Source of the DNA: an uncultured Selenomonas sp.
GTDB taxonomy: Bacteria; Bacillota; Negativicutes; Selenomonadales; Selenomonadaceae
Direction of reading: 5' to 3'
Assembly: GCA_900552565.1 (NCBI GenBank)
Contig: USAK01000023.1
Location: 1 to 30,517, forward strand
DNA: 30,517 nt
Part shown: piece by piece, positions 8,117-17,489 of the stretch
How positions within the stretch are numbered: the first letter of the stretch is position 1
Layout of the letters: the number at the start of each line of letters is the position of its first letter
Program-made: the position numbers and the translations under genes
Notes under the pieces: generated by a model
Database searches by the model: none
Told to the model about the DNA's origin: nothing
The model's input: the letters and a program-made list of their open reading frames with translations, nothing else

Positions 8117-8941
8117 TCAGCGCCTGAGAGCGATGACAGCTGCCATGCGGCCGGTCCTGCCGCCGTCAGCACGGTACGAGAAGAAATCCTCGTGATGGCA
8201 CGACGTGCAGGTCTTGGCCTCGTCGATGTGCTCCGGCAGGACGCCGGCATCGAGCAACTGGATGCGGTTGGCCGCCCAAAGGCTCAGATGCGTTTTGCCC
8301 TCCGCGTTCGTAAAGAGCTCCGCTTCGTGATGCGGGAACGCCTCGCGGAATTTCGCCTCGACCTCGGGACCAATCTCATAGCAGCACGGGCCAATCGACG
8401 GGCCGATGGCCGTGAGCAGTTCTTCCGGCTTCGTGCCGAATTCCTCGTGCATGCGCGCGACGGTCTTCTGGCCGATGCGGCGGACCGTGCCCTTCCAGCC
8501 GCCGTGCGCGATGCCCACGGCCCTGTGCACCGGGTCGAGGAAAAGAATCGGCGTGCAGTCGGCGAAGCATAAGAGTAGCGGCAGCTTGGGCACATTGGTA
8601 ATCAGAGCGTCCGTCTCAGGGATGGAATCCTTGTAAACAAGCGCGCCGCGGCCGGCTTCGGCCTCGCCGACGCGCGCGATATGCTCGCCGTGCACCTGCT
8701 CCGGCGTCACGAAGCGCGCGGCGTCAAGTCCGAGCGCCGCAAGATAGCGGCGGCGGTTCTCGGCGACAGCCTCAGGGTCATCGCCGACGTGCAGGCCGAG
8801 GTCGAGAGACGCCCACGGCGCTTTGCTCACGCCGCCCTTACGGCCCGAAAGGCCGTGCGCGGCCAGCTCCTCTGGAAATAAGGAGAAATGGCCGCTGTAT
8901 ATATGATGCGTTTTATCGATTTCCAGCAAAGAAAAGCTCAT
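8117..8941 (-). CDS. pgeF: PgeF/YlmD laccase-domain purine nucleoside phosphorylase family protein
   Basis: The family (DUF152, multicopper polyphenol oxidase-like) includes purine nucleoside phosphorylases and an editing enzyme for wrongly made peptidoglycan precursors. The product has 274 residues. The metal/active-site residues are visible as His84 (QVHG), Cys129 (FADCTP) and His146 (AHGGWKG). SIGPCCYEIG is also characteristic. The ATG at 8941 has AAGAAGGTG in front. It is in the conserved order pgeF-yggS-sepF. Substrate cannot be fixed from sequence. Confidence 0.93.
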   Translation of the reverse strand: MSFSLLEIDKTHHIYSGHFSLFPEELAAHGLSGRKGGVSKAPWASLDLGLHVGDDPEAVAENRRRYLAALGLDAARFVTPEQVHGEHIARVGEAEAGRGALVYKDSIPETDALITNVPKLPLLLCFADCTPILFLDPVHRAVGIAHGGWKGTVRRIGQKTVARMHEEFGTKPEELLTAIGPSIGPCCYEIGPEVEAKFREAFPHHEAELFTNAEGKTHLSLWAANRIQLLDAGVLPEHIDEAKTCTSCHHEDFFSYRADGGRTGRMAAVIALRR

Positions 8942-8995
8942 CGAAACACCTTCTTAACCTTCTTAAATGCAGCAGAACAATAAAAACAAAACGGC

Positions 8996-10720
8996 TCAGC
9001 AGACACCGCAGCGATGGCAGCCTTCGAAGCACGGGATGGTCGGCTTGAGCTCCTTCGACTTTTTGAGCTCTTCGTAAAGATACGATTTGTGAAAGCCCAT
9101 GTCGAGCCGCTCCCATGGAAAAATCTCGTCTTCCGGACGTTCGCGGTAAAGGTAGAACGCCGGGTCAAGATGCATTTCCTTTAGGGCGCGCTTAAACGCC
9201 TTGCTGCCGCCGAGCTCATGCGCGCGGACCAGCGCCTCGCCAACGCGGCGGTCGCCGCGCGAGAGCACGCCCTGAATATAGGCTTCTTTTGGCGACTCGA
9301 TGTTGACGATGACGTTCTTGCGGCGGCGAAGTGTCTTTTCGAGGCGCTTGAGACGCTTCTCCACGACCTTGCGGTCGGCCATCGGCTCCCACTGGAACGG
9401 CGTAAAAGGCTTCGGGATGAACGGATTAACAGAGAGCGTCAAGATGCCCTTGCTGCCCTTCTCTTCCATATAATCCTTGAGCCGCTCCGCGAGGTCGATG
9501 ATGGCGTCGATATCCTCTTCTTCCTCGAACGGCAGGCCAATCATGATGTAGAGACGGAAATTGCGGATGCCCGCGGCGAGGCCGAGGTCCATCGACGTAA
9601 ACAGATGATGCTCCTCAATGCCCTTGTTGATGACGGCGCGCATGCGGTCGCTGCCGGCCTCCGGCGCCATCGTCAAAGTCTTGAGACCGCTCTCGGCGAG
9701 AGAATCGACGAGCTCCTTCGTCACCGAATCCGCGCGGAACGAAGCCACGGACATCGAGAGGCCCTCGCCTAAGATATCCTTGCAGAGCTCGTTGATTTCG
9801 GGATAATCCGAGATGGCTGCGCCCATGAGGCCGATGCGCTTGCGGTACTTAAGGGCTTCCTGCACCTCTTCGTTGATGACGGCGAGCGAGCGGTTGCGCG
9901 GTTTGCGGAAACAGTAGCCTGCCATGCAGAAACGGCAGTGGCGGCCGCAGCCGCGCGCCGTCTCGATGAGGTAGAAGTTAAACTCCGTGTTGTCCGTGAC
10001 GACGACGGTATGCGCCGGATACGCGTCAAGGTCCTTGACCCACTGGCGTGAGACTTTTTCTGGCGCACCTTCCAACGGCTTGATGGACGTCAGATGGCCC
10101 TTGTCATCATAATGATGCTCATAAAGCGACGGCACGTAGACGCCCGGCACTTCGGCAAGGCGCCGGAGCATTTCCTGACGCGGAACGCCCTCTCTCTTAG
10201 CCGCATGATACGCATCCATGAATGCGGGCATGATGACCTCGCCCTCGCCGATGATGAAAGCATCGAAGATGGCAGACAAAGGCTCTGGATTGAACGTCGG
10301 ACACGGGCCGCCCGCAATCACGATGGGGTCGCGCTCGCCGCGCTCCGAAGCCTTTAGCTTGACCTTGCCCATCTCGAGCAGCTGCAGCACGTTGAAATAA
10401 TCCATCTCAAACGACACGGCAAAGCCGAGCACATCAAAATCATAAAGCGGCGACTGCGTCTCGATGCTCATGATGGGCGTGCGTGTATTGATGTAGCGCT
10501 GGATTTTCGTGCGCTCAGGCAGGAAAACGCGCTCGCAGGCCGTATCCTGACGCTTATTCAGCAGGTCATAGATGATGTGGAACCCAAGATTCGACATGCC
10601 GACAAAATAGGAGTTCGGATAGACGAGCGCAAAACGCGTCCGCGTGCCGACGGGATAGATATAATACCCCTGCTCCTCCTGCAGCTGCTCCTTGAGCTCT
10701 TTTTTGAGTTCCCAATCCAA
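8996..10720 (-). CDS. B12-binding/radical SAM protein (TIGR03960-like)
   Basis: This is a radical SAM protein of 574 residues from the TTG at 10720. An N-terminal B12-binding-like region (FALVYPNSYFVGMSNLGFH, then AGGPCPTFNPEPL) precedes the radical SAM core with the cluster motif CxxxCxxC in RGCGRHCRFC (about residues 258-265). The C-terminus ends in CFEGCHRCGVC, another cysteine cluster. The TTG at 10720 is preceded by GGAGGA six bases upstream; a TTG at 10735 with a weaker site is an alternative. Members of this family are usually followed by or fused to a DUF2344 protein; none is adjacent here. The substrate is unknown. Confidence 0.85.
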   Translation of the reverse strand: MDWELKKELKEQLQEEQGYYIYPVGTRTRFALVYPNSYFVGMSNLGFHIIYDLLNKRQDTACERVFLPERTKIQRYINTRTPIMSIETQSPLYDFDVLGFAVSFEMDYFNVLQLLEMGKVKLKASERGERDPIVIAGGPCPTFNPEPLSAIFDAFIIGEGEVIMPAFMDAYHAAKREGVPRQEMLRRLAEVPGVYVPSLYEHHYDDKGHLTSIKPLEGAPEKVSRQWVKDLDAYPAHTVVVTDNTEFNFYLIETARGCGRHCRFCMAGYCFRKPRNRSLAVINEEVQEALKYRKRIGLMGAAISDYPEINELCKDILGEGLSMSVASFRADSVTKELVDSLAESGLKTLTMAPEAGSDRMRAVINKGIEEHHLFTSMDLGLAAGIRNFRLYIMIGLPFEEEEDIDAIIDLAERLKDYMEEKGSKGILTLSVNPFIPKPFTPFQWEPMADRKVVEKRLKRLEKTLRRRKNVIVNIESPKEAYIQGVLSRGDRRVGEALVRAHELGGSKAFKRALKEMHLDPAFYLYRERPEDEIFPWERLDMGFHKSYLYEELKKSKELKPTIPCFEGCHRCGVC

Positions 10721-10783
10721 ACGCTTTTCCTCCAAATTATATACACCTAGATGCAGCGGTCAAGACGGCACGGCTGTGCCCCG

Positions 10784-11332
10784 TCAGTCTTTTTCGCTTT
10801 TCTTTTTTTCTGGTTCTTTATCCTGCTTCGCCTGTGCCTGCGGGGGATTCTTCCCCTTCTGCTTTTTCTGCTCCCTCTGTTTGCGGGCCTGCATGTCCTG
10901 CAGCTCCTCGAGGAAGCTTGAGATATCAGCGAATTTGCGATAGACCGAGGCGAAGCGGATGTAGGCAACGTCATCGAAGTCCTTGAGGCGTTCCATGACG
11001 AGGCGGCCGATGTCCTGTGACGAAATCTCGCGGTCCATCGTGTTGCGGATGTCGCGCTCGATTTCGTTGACGAGGTTCATGATGCGGTCCATCGAGATGT
11101 CGCGTTTGTCGCACGAGCGGATGATGCCGTTGAGGATTTTGTCGCGCTTGAATACCTCGCGGCGTCCGTCGTGCTTGATGACCATCAGCGGCAGTTTCTC
11201 GACGACTTCATACGTTGTGAAGCGTTTGCCGCAGGCCGTGCACTCGCGGCGGCGGCGAATGGTCATGCCATCGTCCGTAGCACGCGAATCGATGACGCGG
11301 CTGTCTTCATGTTTACAATAAGGACATCTCAT
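10784..11332 (-). CDS. nrdR: Transcriptional repressor NrdR
   Basis: NrdR represses ribonucleotide reductase genes according to ATP/dATP. The product has 182 residues. The N-terminal zinc ribbon has Cys3, Cys6, Cys31 and Cys34 (MRCPYC and CTACGKRF), followed by an ATP-cone domain (about 49-139: VIKHDGRREVFKRDKI). The last 35 residues are Lys/Gln-rich and longer than in most NrdR proteins. The ATG at 11332 is two bases beyond the stop of the upstream ygiQ gene, with AAGGGG as ribosome binding site. No NrdR box or nrd gene is in the window. Confidence 0.96.
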   Translation of the reverse strand: MRCPYCKHEDSRVIDSRATDDGMTIRRRRECTACGKRFTTYEVVEKLPLMVIKHDGRREVFKRDKILNGIIRSCDKRDISMDRIMNLVNEIERDIRNTMDREISSQDIGRLVMERLKDFDDVAYIRFASVYRKFADISSFLEELQDMQARKQREQKKQKGKNPPQAQAKQDKEPEKKKSEKD

Positions 11333-11334
11333 AC

Positions 11335-13140
11335 TTACCCCTTCTTCACCTGTCTGCGCGGCCGCACGAGACATTTCGGGCCAAAGCCGATGAGGTCCTC
11401 GCGGTGGCCAAGATGCAGCGCTTTGCGGACGATATCATGATTCTTCGGCAGCCAGTACTGCATGAGTGCCCGCTGCATTCTCTTCTCTTCGTATGTTTTG
11501 GCCGAATAGACCTTTTCTCCCGTCAGCGGATTGATGCCGGTGTACCACATGCAGGTCGACAGCGTGCCCGGCGTCGGGATGAAGTCCTGCACCTGCTGCG
11601 GATGGTAGCCCATGTCGCGGATGAATTCCGCGAGCTCGATGGCATCGCTGAGCTCGGAACCCGGATGGCTCGACATGAAGTACGGCACAAGGTACTGCTT
11701 CTTGCCGAGCTTCTCGTTCATGCGGCGGAACTTCTCGACAAAGCGCAGGTAGACGGCGCGATTCGACTTGCCCATGAGCCGCGTCACGCGGTCGGAGATG
11801 TGCTCCGGCGCGATTTTGAGCTGGCCGCTGACATGGTACTTGCAGAGCTCGTAAAGGAAATCATCCTTGGCGAGCAGCAGATAGTCAAAGCGGATGCCCG
11901 AACGCACGAAGACCTTCTTGACGCCCGGCAGACTGCGGAGCTCGCGCAGGAGCTTGATGTAATCGCTGTGGTCGGCCACGAGCATCTTGCAGGGCTCCGG
12001 CGAAAGGCACGGCTTGCCGCGGCACGTGCCGCGCTTGAGCTGCCCGTCGCACGACGGACGGCGGAAATTCGCCGTTGGGCCGCCGACATCGTGGATATAG
12101 CCTTTGAAGCCCTTCATCTGCGTGAGGATTTTTGCCTCGCGCAGGATGGACGCATGGCTGCGCCGCTGGATGATGCGGCCCTCATGCGAGATAATCGCGC
12201 AGAAATTGCAGCCGCCGAAGCAGCCGCGCTGCGAGACGAGGCTGAACTGGACTTCCTTGATGGCCGGCACGCCGCCCGCCTTCTCGTAAATCGGATGATA
12301 CGTGCGCATGTACGGCAGGTCGTAAATCTCATCCATCTGCGCTTCATTGAGTGGCAGTGCCGGCGGATTCTGCACGACGCACCATTCGTCGTTCTGCTGC
12401 AAAAGTTTGCGGCCGCGGATTGGGTCCTGCTCGAGGTACTCGAGCTTGAAGGCCTCAGCGAATTTCTTCTTATCTTTATGCACTTCGGCAAATGACGGCA
12501 GCTCGAGGTAGTCCCACGCGTAGTCCTTGTTTGGCACGCGATAGCACGTGCCCTGCACGTCCTGAATGTTGCTGACCGCTACGCCCTGCTGCAGGTCCGC
12601 GGCAATCTCGACGATGGCGCGTTCGCCCATGCCGAAAATCAGGAGGTCGGCCATGCTGTCGACGAGGATGGAGCGGCGGACTTCATTCGACCAATAGTCG
12701 TAATGCGCCATGCGCCGCAGGCTCGCCTCGATGCCGCCGATGATAATCGGCACATCGGGATAAAGTTCGCGCAGGCGGCTGCAGTAGACAATCGTCGCGC
12801 GCTCCGGGCGGTGGCCCGACTGTCCGCCCGGCGAATACGCGTCCTCGTGGCGCACTTTCTTTGCCGCCGTGAACTTATTGAGCAGCGAATCCATGTTGCC
12901 CGCCGAGACGAGAAAGCCGAGGCGCGGTTTGCCGAGGCGGTTGAAATCCTTCGTCGAGTGCCAGTCCGGCTGCGGGATGATGCCGACCTTGTAGCCGTGC
13001 TTCTCGAGCAGACGGCAGATGATGGCCGGCCCGAAGCTCGGATGGTCGACGTAAGCATCGCCTGAGACGAAGACAAAGTCAAGCTGCTGCCAGCCGCGCT
13101 CTTCCATGTCGCGGCGGCAAATTGGTAAAAAGCCGTTCAT
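11335..13140 (-). CDS. ygiQ: YgiQ-family radical SAM protein
   Basis: The product has 601 residues from the ATG at 13140, which overlaps the upstream stop by one base (TGATG); AAGGATGG lies upstream. The N-terminus [34 protein letters not shown] is split around the standard YgiQ opening. The radical SAM cluster motif is in [12 protein letters not shown], and [11 protein letters not shown] is a further family motif. YgiQ proteins bind one 4Fe-4S cluster and have no assigned reaction. It is translationally linked to the RodZ-like gene and to nrdR. Confidence 0.94.
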   Translation of the reverse strand: MNGFLPICRRDMEERGWQQLDFVFVSGDAYVDHPSFGPAIICRLLEKHGYKVGIIPQPDWHSTKDFNRLGKPRLGFLVSAGNMDSLLNKFTAAKKVRHEDAYSPGGQSGHRPERATIVYCSRLRELYPDVPIIIGGIEASLRRMAHYDYWSNEVRRSILVDSMADLLIFGMGERAIVEIAADLQQGVAVSNIQDVQGTCYRVPNKDYAWDYLELPSFAEVHKDKKKFAEAFKLEYLEQDPIRGRKLLQQNDEWCVVQNPPALPLNEAQMDEIYDLPYMRTYHPIYEKAGGVPAIKEVQFSLVSQRGCFGGCNFCAIISHEGRIIQRRSHASILREAKILTQMKGFKGYIHDVGGPTANFRRPSCDGQLKRGTCRGKPCLSPEPCKMLVADHSDYIKLLRELRSLPGVKKVFVRSGIRFDYLLLAKDDFLYELCKYHVSGQLKIAPEHISDRVTRLMGKSNRAVYLRFVEKFRRMNEKLGKKQYLVPYFMSSHPGSELSDAIELAEFIRDMGYHPQQVQDFIPTPGTLSTCMWYTGINPLTGEKVYSAKTYEEKRMQRALMQYWLPKNHDIVRKALHLGHREDLIGFGPKCLVRPRRQVKKG

Positions 13141-14168
13141 CAATTATTGCCATCCTTCGTGAAGGTCTTGTTGGCAACCTGACCGTCCTTGCCGGCCTTG
13201 CCGAGGTCTTTGCCATTGACGGAGAACGAAACGGCACCGGCATCGCCGACGCGGACCGTAACCTTGTCCTGCCCCTTCCAAGTCTGGGAATCCCCCTTCT
13301 TGAGTGTGCCCTCGTAGATGGTCTTGCCATCGGCCTTGACCTCGAGCCAGCAGTCAGCCGAGAACGTCGCCGTGACTTCGACATCATCGTACGTCTTCGG
13401 TTCCGGTGCAGCCTGCTGCGTCTGCTGCTGGGCCGGTGCCTTCGAGGCGCTGTCATTGCTGCCTGAGAGTGCATAAGCCGCGCCGGCCAGCACGACGAGG
13501 ATGATGGCGACAATGGCGATGAGCTTTGTATTCGAACGCTTTGGCTCATCAAAATCGTATTTTGCGGCAGGCTTTTCGCTGCGCGCAGGTCTTTTCTTCG
13601 GAGCTGCAGTTTTCACGGCTTCCGGCTGCAGGGCCGGTTTGGCCGACGGCTGTGCCTGAGGCTCCGGACGCTGCTGACGGGCTTGCTGAGGCTCTGCCTG
13701 CTTCTGTGGAGCCGGAGCTGCCTTCGGCTGTACCGGTTCAGGATGCTTTGCCTTTGGGGCAGCCTTCGGTGCCGGCTGTTCCGCTTTGGGGGCAGACTCG
13801 GCCGGAGCCTTTGGAGCAGCGGCTTTTGGCGCCGGAGCCGCCGGTTTCACGGCCGGCTTTGTCTCCGGACGAGTCGGATGGGCCGGAGCTGCGGGGGCCT
13901 GCGTCTGCGGCGCAGAAGGCGCAGCGGACGGTGCGGCTCCCCCGCGGCGCTCGGCGATAAATTCCTGTACGAGCTCATTTGGGTTGAGCTTGAGGAAGTT
14001 CGCATAGCTGCGGATAAAGCCTTTCGTGTACACGTCCCCCGGCAGTTCATCGTAATTGCCGTTCTCTATATATTCAATGTATAACGCACGGATGCTCGTG
14101 CCTTTCTCGATGTCCTTATATGTCAAATTCTGCTGTTCCCGCGCCTCGCGCAGTTTATCTCCTAACAT
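13140..14168 (-). CDS. RodZ-like membrane protein with helix-turn-helix domain
   Basis: The product has 342 residues. Residues 1-75 are a cytoplasmic HTH_25 domain ([20 protein letters not shown]). Residues 76-205 form an extended Pro/Ala/Lys/Gln-rich linker. Residues about 215-235 ([20 protein letters not shown]) are one transmembrane helix, and 258-342 are an extracytoplasmic DUF4115 domain. This is the layout of RodZ, which links MreB to the wall elongation machinery. The ATG at 14168 has AGGGAGGA upstream; a promoter lies at 14213-14241. It is the first gene of the long run that continues to pyrR. Exact role is by analogy. Confidence 0.88.
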   Translation of the reverse strand: MLGDKLREAREQQNLTYKDIEKGTSIRALYIEYIENGNYDELPGDVYTKGFIRSYANFLKLNPNELVQEFIAERRGGAAPSAAPSAPQTQAPAAPAHPTRPETKPAVKPAAPAPKAAAPKAPAESAPKAEQPAPKAAPKAKHPEPVQPKAAPAPQKQAEPQQARQQRPEPQAQPSAKPALQPEAVKTAAPKKRPARSEKPAAKYDFDEPKRSNTKLIAIVAIILVVLAGAAYALSGSNDSASKAPAQQQTQQAAPEPKTYDDVEVTATFSADCWLEVKADGKTIYEGTLKKGDSQTWKGQDKVTVRVGDAGAVSFSVNGKDLGKAGKDGQVANKTFTKDGNN

Positions 14169-14212
14169 CGCTATTCCTCCCTGAAATGAATGTGCTTCCT
14201 GCACCTCATTTC

Positions 14213-14241
14213 ATTATACATGATTGTTTTTCTGAAAACAA
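14213..14241 (-). promoter_or_regulatory. Promoter of the rodZ-like operon
   Basis: On the minus strand TTGTTT (14236-14241) and TATAAT (14213-14218) are 17 bases apart. No other clear promoter was seen until the metK promoter at 2407, so genes from the RodZ-like gene to pyrR may be largely one transcription unit. Internal promoters are not excluded. Confidence 0.65.
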
Positions 14242-14293
14242 ATTTCCTTGACAAATTCTGTAATTTCTGTTCTGCCGCGCAGAAAATGAAAAT

Positions 14294-15442
14294 TCAGGCT
14301 TTATGCCGGCGGATGTCGGCCGCAGCTGTCTGCAATGCGGCCAAAAAGGCCTCGACGTCTTCTGGAGCCGTAAAGCGGCCGAGTGTTGCGCGCACAGCTG
14401 TCGAAGCCGCCTCTGCCCCCTGCCCCATGGCCGTCAGCACGTGCGAGGGCTCAAGGGAACCCGCGCTGCAGGCACTGCCGGCTGAGACGGCAAAGCCCAT
14501 GAGGTCGAGCCTGATGAGCAGCGTCTCATGGTCGACGCCTTCGATGCCAAAGTTCACGTTGCCGGGCAGGCGGTCTTTTTGGGCGCCGTTTAAATGCGCG
14601 CCCGGAATTTTCATGATGCCGGCGATGAGTTTATCGCGCAGGGCCGTGAGCCTCTGGCCCTCCTGCGTGAGCTCGGCCCTGGCAATCTCTGCAGCTTCAC
14701 CGATACCGACGATGCCCGCCGTGTTTTCCGTGCCGGCCCTGAGGCCGCGCTCCTGTGCGCCGCCATGAATGAGCGGGGCAATTTTCCGGCCGCGGCGCAG
14801 GAAAAGGGCACCGATACCCTTCGGACCGTAGAATTTATGGCCCGAGAGCGACAGCGCGTCCACCTGCAGTTCTTTGACGGACAGCGGGATATGGCCGACA
14901 GCCTGTACGGCGTCCGTATGAAAGAAAATGCCGTGTTCGCGGCAAAAGGAGCCAATCTCCGCGATTGGCTCGATGGTGCCGACTTCATTGTTGGCCGTCA
15001 TGACACTGACAAGGAACGTATCGGGGCGCACGGCCTGCTCGATATTCTCAAGGCGCACGCGCCCTTCCTCATCGACATCGAGGTACGTCACATCAATGGA
15101 CTCCGGCAGGGCCGCGCAGGCATGCAGCACCGCGTGGTGCTCAACCTTTGTCGTGATGATATGGCCGCCTTTTCCCTTCTGCAGAGCTTCATCAGCGAGA
15201 GAATGGATTATCCAGTTGTCGCTCTCGCTGCCGCCGCTCGTGAAGAAAATCTCGTCGGACTCCGCGCCGAGGAGATTGGCGAGCTGACGGCGGGCACGGG
15301 CGATGGCCTGACGTGCCTCACGGCCAAAGGAATACAGACTCGACGCATTGCCGAACTGCTGCGTGAAATACGGCAGCATGGCCTTAAGCACGCGCTCATC
15401 CGTGGGCGTCGTTGCCGCGTAGTCGAGGTAAACGGGTTTCAT
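14294..15442 (-). CDS. iscS: Cysteine desulfurase (NifS/IscS class)
   Basis: This PLP enzyme takes sulfur from cysteine for iron-sulfur cluster and thio-cofactor synthesis. The product has 382 residues. The N-terminus MKPVYLDYAATTP is typical; the PLP lysine is in LSGHKFYGPKG, and the catalytic cysteine loop is SAGSACSAG (about residues 322-330). The ATG at 15442 overlaps the stop of the iscR-like gene by four bases (ATGA), so translation is coupled. The pair iscR-iscS resembles the start of an isc operon, but no iscU/nifU gene follows in the window. nifS would be an equally fair symbol. Confidence 0.93.
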   Translation of the reverse strand: MKPVYLDYAATTPTDERVLKAMLPYFTQQFGNASSLYSFGREARQAIARARRQLANLLGAESDEIFFTSGGSESDNWIIHSLADEALQKGKGGHIITTKVEHHAVLHACAALPESIDVTYLDVDEEGRVRLENIEQAVRPDTFLVSVMTANNEVGTIEPIAEIGSFCREHGIFFHTDAVQAVGHIPLSVKELQVDALSLSGHKFYGPKGIGALFLRRGRKIAPLIHGGAQERGLRAGTENTAGIVGIGEAAEIARAELTQEGQRLTALRDKLIAGIMKIPGAHLNGAQKDRLPGNVNFGIEGVDHETLLIRLDLMGFAVSAGSACSAGSLEPSHVLTAMGQGAEAASTAVRATLGRFTAPEDVEAFLAALQTAAADIRRHKA

Positions 15443-15891
15443 CTTGCACACCCCACAGTCTTATGGTCATCTTCATGGTCGTGGCAGAGGTCGTAGAGGG
15501 TGATGTGGTTCAGCACATCGCTGATGCTGTCGCAGACTTTTTCCCAGACGCCGCGCGTCACGCAGGCACAGGCCCTGTCGCACGGCTGTTCCGAAGACTC
15601 CGCACTCGTCAGCAGGCAGTCGACGAGCGCAATCGGCCCTTCGACCGTCGTGATAATCTCGCCAATCGTGATTTCCTGCGGACTGCGCGCGAGCATGTAG
15701 CCGCCCTGCGCCCCGCGCACGCTCTTGACGATGCCGGCGCGGCGCAGCGGTGCCATGAGCTGCTCCAAGTAATTTTCTGAAAGTCCCTGACTCTTGGCTA
15801 TGCTTTTTAAGGACACGGCACCCTCGCCGTAGTGCAGGGCGAGTTCGTAAAGCGCCGTGACGCTGTATCTTCCTTTCGTCGATATCTTCAT
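15439..15891 (-). CDS. iscR: Rrf2-family transcriptional regulator, IscR-like
   Basis: The product has 150 residues. It has the N-terminal winged helix of the Rrf2 family (MKISTKGRYSVTALYELALHYGEG; SENYLEQLMAPLRRAGIVKSVRGAQGG at 38-64, split here by position). Cysteines at 92, 104, 108, 110 and 120 lie where IscR and relatives bind a 2Fe-2S cluster. GAGGTG precedes the ATG at 15891. It is coupled to the desulfurase gene and is likely autoregulated through the palindrome at 15968-15994. It could be an IscR (Fe-S sensing) or CymR-like (sulfur) regulator; the cysteines favour IscR. Confidence 0.87.
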   Translation of the reverse strand: MKISTKGRYSVTALYELALHYGEGAVSLKSIAKSQGLSENYLEQLMAPLRRAGIVKSVRGAQGGYMLARSPQEITIGEIITTVEGPIALVDCLLTSAESSEQPCDRACACVTRGVWEKVCDSISDVLNHITLYDLCHDHEDDHKTVGCAR

Positions 15892-15967
15892 GATGCACCT
15901 CATATCCTGATATCCAAATAACTTAATGGATGTTATGGATGTTTCATCCTTGAATCTCTTATCGTCT

Positions 15968-15994
15968 TAAATCCGAGTAATTACCTAGGATTTA
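15968..15994 (-). promoter_or_regulatory. Candidate Rrf2/IscR operator in the iscR promoter region
   Basis: TAAATCC and GGATTTA are perfect inverted arms around 13 bases that contain GTAATTAC. The element lies about 77 bases before the iscR ATG. A TTGTCA hexamer is just upstream on the minus strand, so the palindrome would cover the -10 region. No clear -10 could be chosen. Function as an autoregulatory operator is inferred. Confidence 0.5.
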
Positions 15995-16041
15995 CATATG
16001 ACAATATAGCAGAAATGGCCCCTGCTGTCAAAGATTCTCAT

Positions 16042-17433
16042 TTATTGGAACCGCTTGGGCCAGCAGGCCTTGAGATACGCGTGAATCTTCGCCTCGGCGC
16101 CGTTGTCTGTCGGCTCGTAATAATGGGCTGTGCGGATTTTTTCCGGCAGGTAGACCTGCTCCTTGAAATGATGCGGATAATCGTGCGGATAAATGTAGTC
16201 AAGGCCGTGGCCAAGCTTTGCCGCGCCCTTGTAATGCGCATCGCGCAGATGGGCGGGCACCGTGCCGCAGTCCTTCGTGCGCACGTCGGCGAGGGCCCTG
16301 TCGATGCCGAGATACGCCGCGTTGCTCTTCGGGGCCGAGGCCACATACGTCACGGCCTGTGCGAGGATGATGCGCGCCTCGGGCATGCCGACGAACTGCA
16401 CGGCCTGTGCCGCGGCATTCGCGACGACGAGAGCCTGCGGGTCCGCGTTGCCGACGTCTTCTGACGCGCAGATGACGACGCGGCGTGCGATGAACTTGAT
16501 ATCCTCGCCGGCCGCGAGCATGCGCGCGAGGTAATGAAGGGCCGCATCAGGGTCGCTGCCGCGCATGCTCTTGATGAACGCCGAGGCCGTATCGTAGTGA
16601 TTGTCGCCCTGTTTATCGTAATGCTGCACGCGCTCGCCCGTGATTTCTTCGAGCATCGCGATGGTAATTTTACCGCCCGAAAGCGGCAGCATGGCCGCCG
16701 CGCCCTCAAGCAGATTCAGCGCCATGCGCGCATCGCCGCCCGCCATCTGCGCCATGGCCTGAAGGACCTCGCCGTCCGCCTCGATATGCTGTCCGCCCAG
16801 GCCGCGTTCCTCATCATGAAGGGCCTGTTGGAGAATGGCCACCAGCTGCGCATCCGTGAGCTGATAGAGCCTGACGATGCGCACGCGCGACAGCAGCGCG
16901 TGATTGACCTCGAAAAACGGATTTTCCGTCGTCGCGCCGATGAGGATGAGCCGGCCGTCCTCGACATAGGGCAGCAGCACATCCTGCTGGCTCTTGTTGA
17001 AGCGGTGAATCTCATCGATGAAAACAATGGTACGGCGCTGATAGTAGCGGCGTGCCTCGTCGGCTTCCTTGACGATGCGGCGAATGTCGCTGATGCCCGC
17101 CGCGACGGCATTGAGCTTTTCAAAGCGGCTGTCCGTCATCGACGCAATCATCTGCGCGAGCGTTGTCTTGCCCGTGCCCGGCGGCCCATAGAATATAATA
17201 GAAGGAATCTGGTCCATCTCAATCATGCGGCGCAGGAAATGGCCGCGTCCCACGGCTTCCTGCTGGCCGATGAATTCATCGAAATTGCGCGGGCGCATGC
17301 GGCGCGCCAAAGGTTCGAAGCGGCGCACGCCCGCAGCCGCGCTCTGCCCGCTGCCCTGACTGCCGTTTTTTTCTCCGCGCGGGTCTGTCGGCGGCACGGC
17401 GAACAGGTCAAGGCTGTCATTGTCGTGATCCAT
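16042..17433 (-). CDS. rarA: Replication-associated recombination protein A (RarA/MgsA AAA+ ATPase)
   Basis: RarA acts at stalled replication forks. The product has 463 residues from the ATG at 17433. Walker A is GPPGTGKTT and Walker B is VFIDEIHRF; GATTENPFFE is sensor 1, typical of RarA/WHIP. The C-terminal MgsA_C part contains GSDPDAALHYLARML and YPHHF. The ATG at 17433 fits GAGAGGGTG about nine bases upstream; a GTG at 17445 would overlap that site. It follows dut by 56 bases, probably in one operon, and its end is close to the iscR promoter region. Confidence 0.95.
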   Translation of the reverse strand: MDHDNDSLDLFAVPPTDPRGEKNGSQGSGQSAAAGVRRFEPLARRMRPRNFDEFIGQQEAVGRGHFLRRMIEMDQIPSIIFYGPPGTGKTTLAQMIASMTDSRFEKLNAVAAGISDIRRIVKEADEARRYYQRRTIVFIDEIHRFNKSQQDVLLPYVEDGRLILIGATTENPFFEVNHALLSRVRIVRLYQLTDAQLVAILQQALHDEERGLGGQHIEADGEVLQAMAQMAGGDARMALNLLEGAAAMLPLSGGKITIAMLEEITGERVQHYDKQGDNHYDTASAFIKSMRGSDPDAALHYLARMLAAGEDIKFIARRVVICASEDVGNADPQALVVANAAAQAVQFVGMPEARIILAQAVTYVASAPKSNAAYLGIDRALADVRTKDCGTVPAHLRDAHYKGAAKLGHGLDYIYPHDYPHHFKEQVYLPEKIRTAHYYEPTDNGAEAKIHAYLKACWPKRFQ

Positions 17434-17489
17434 AGCTTTACTCACCCTCTCATCAAAAATCAGGTCCGCTCTCTTAACATCTTAATCTC

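Noticed and set aside
13540..13920. Repeat-like GC-rich DNA
   Set aside because: It encodes the Pro/Ala/Lys linker of the RodZ-like protein; units are irregular and there are no true tandem repeats or CRISPR features.
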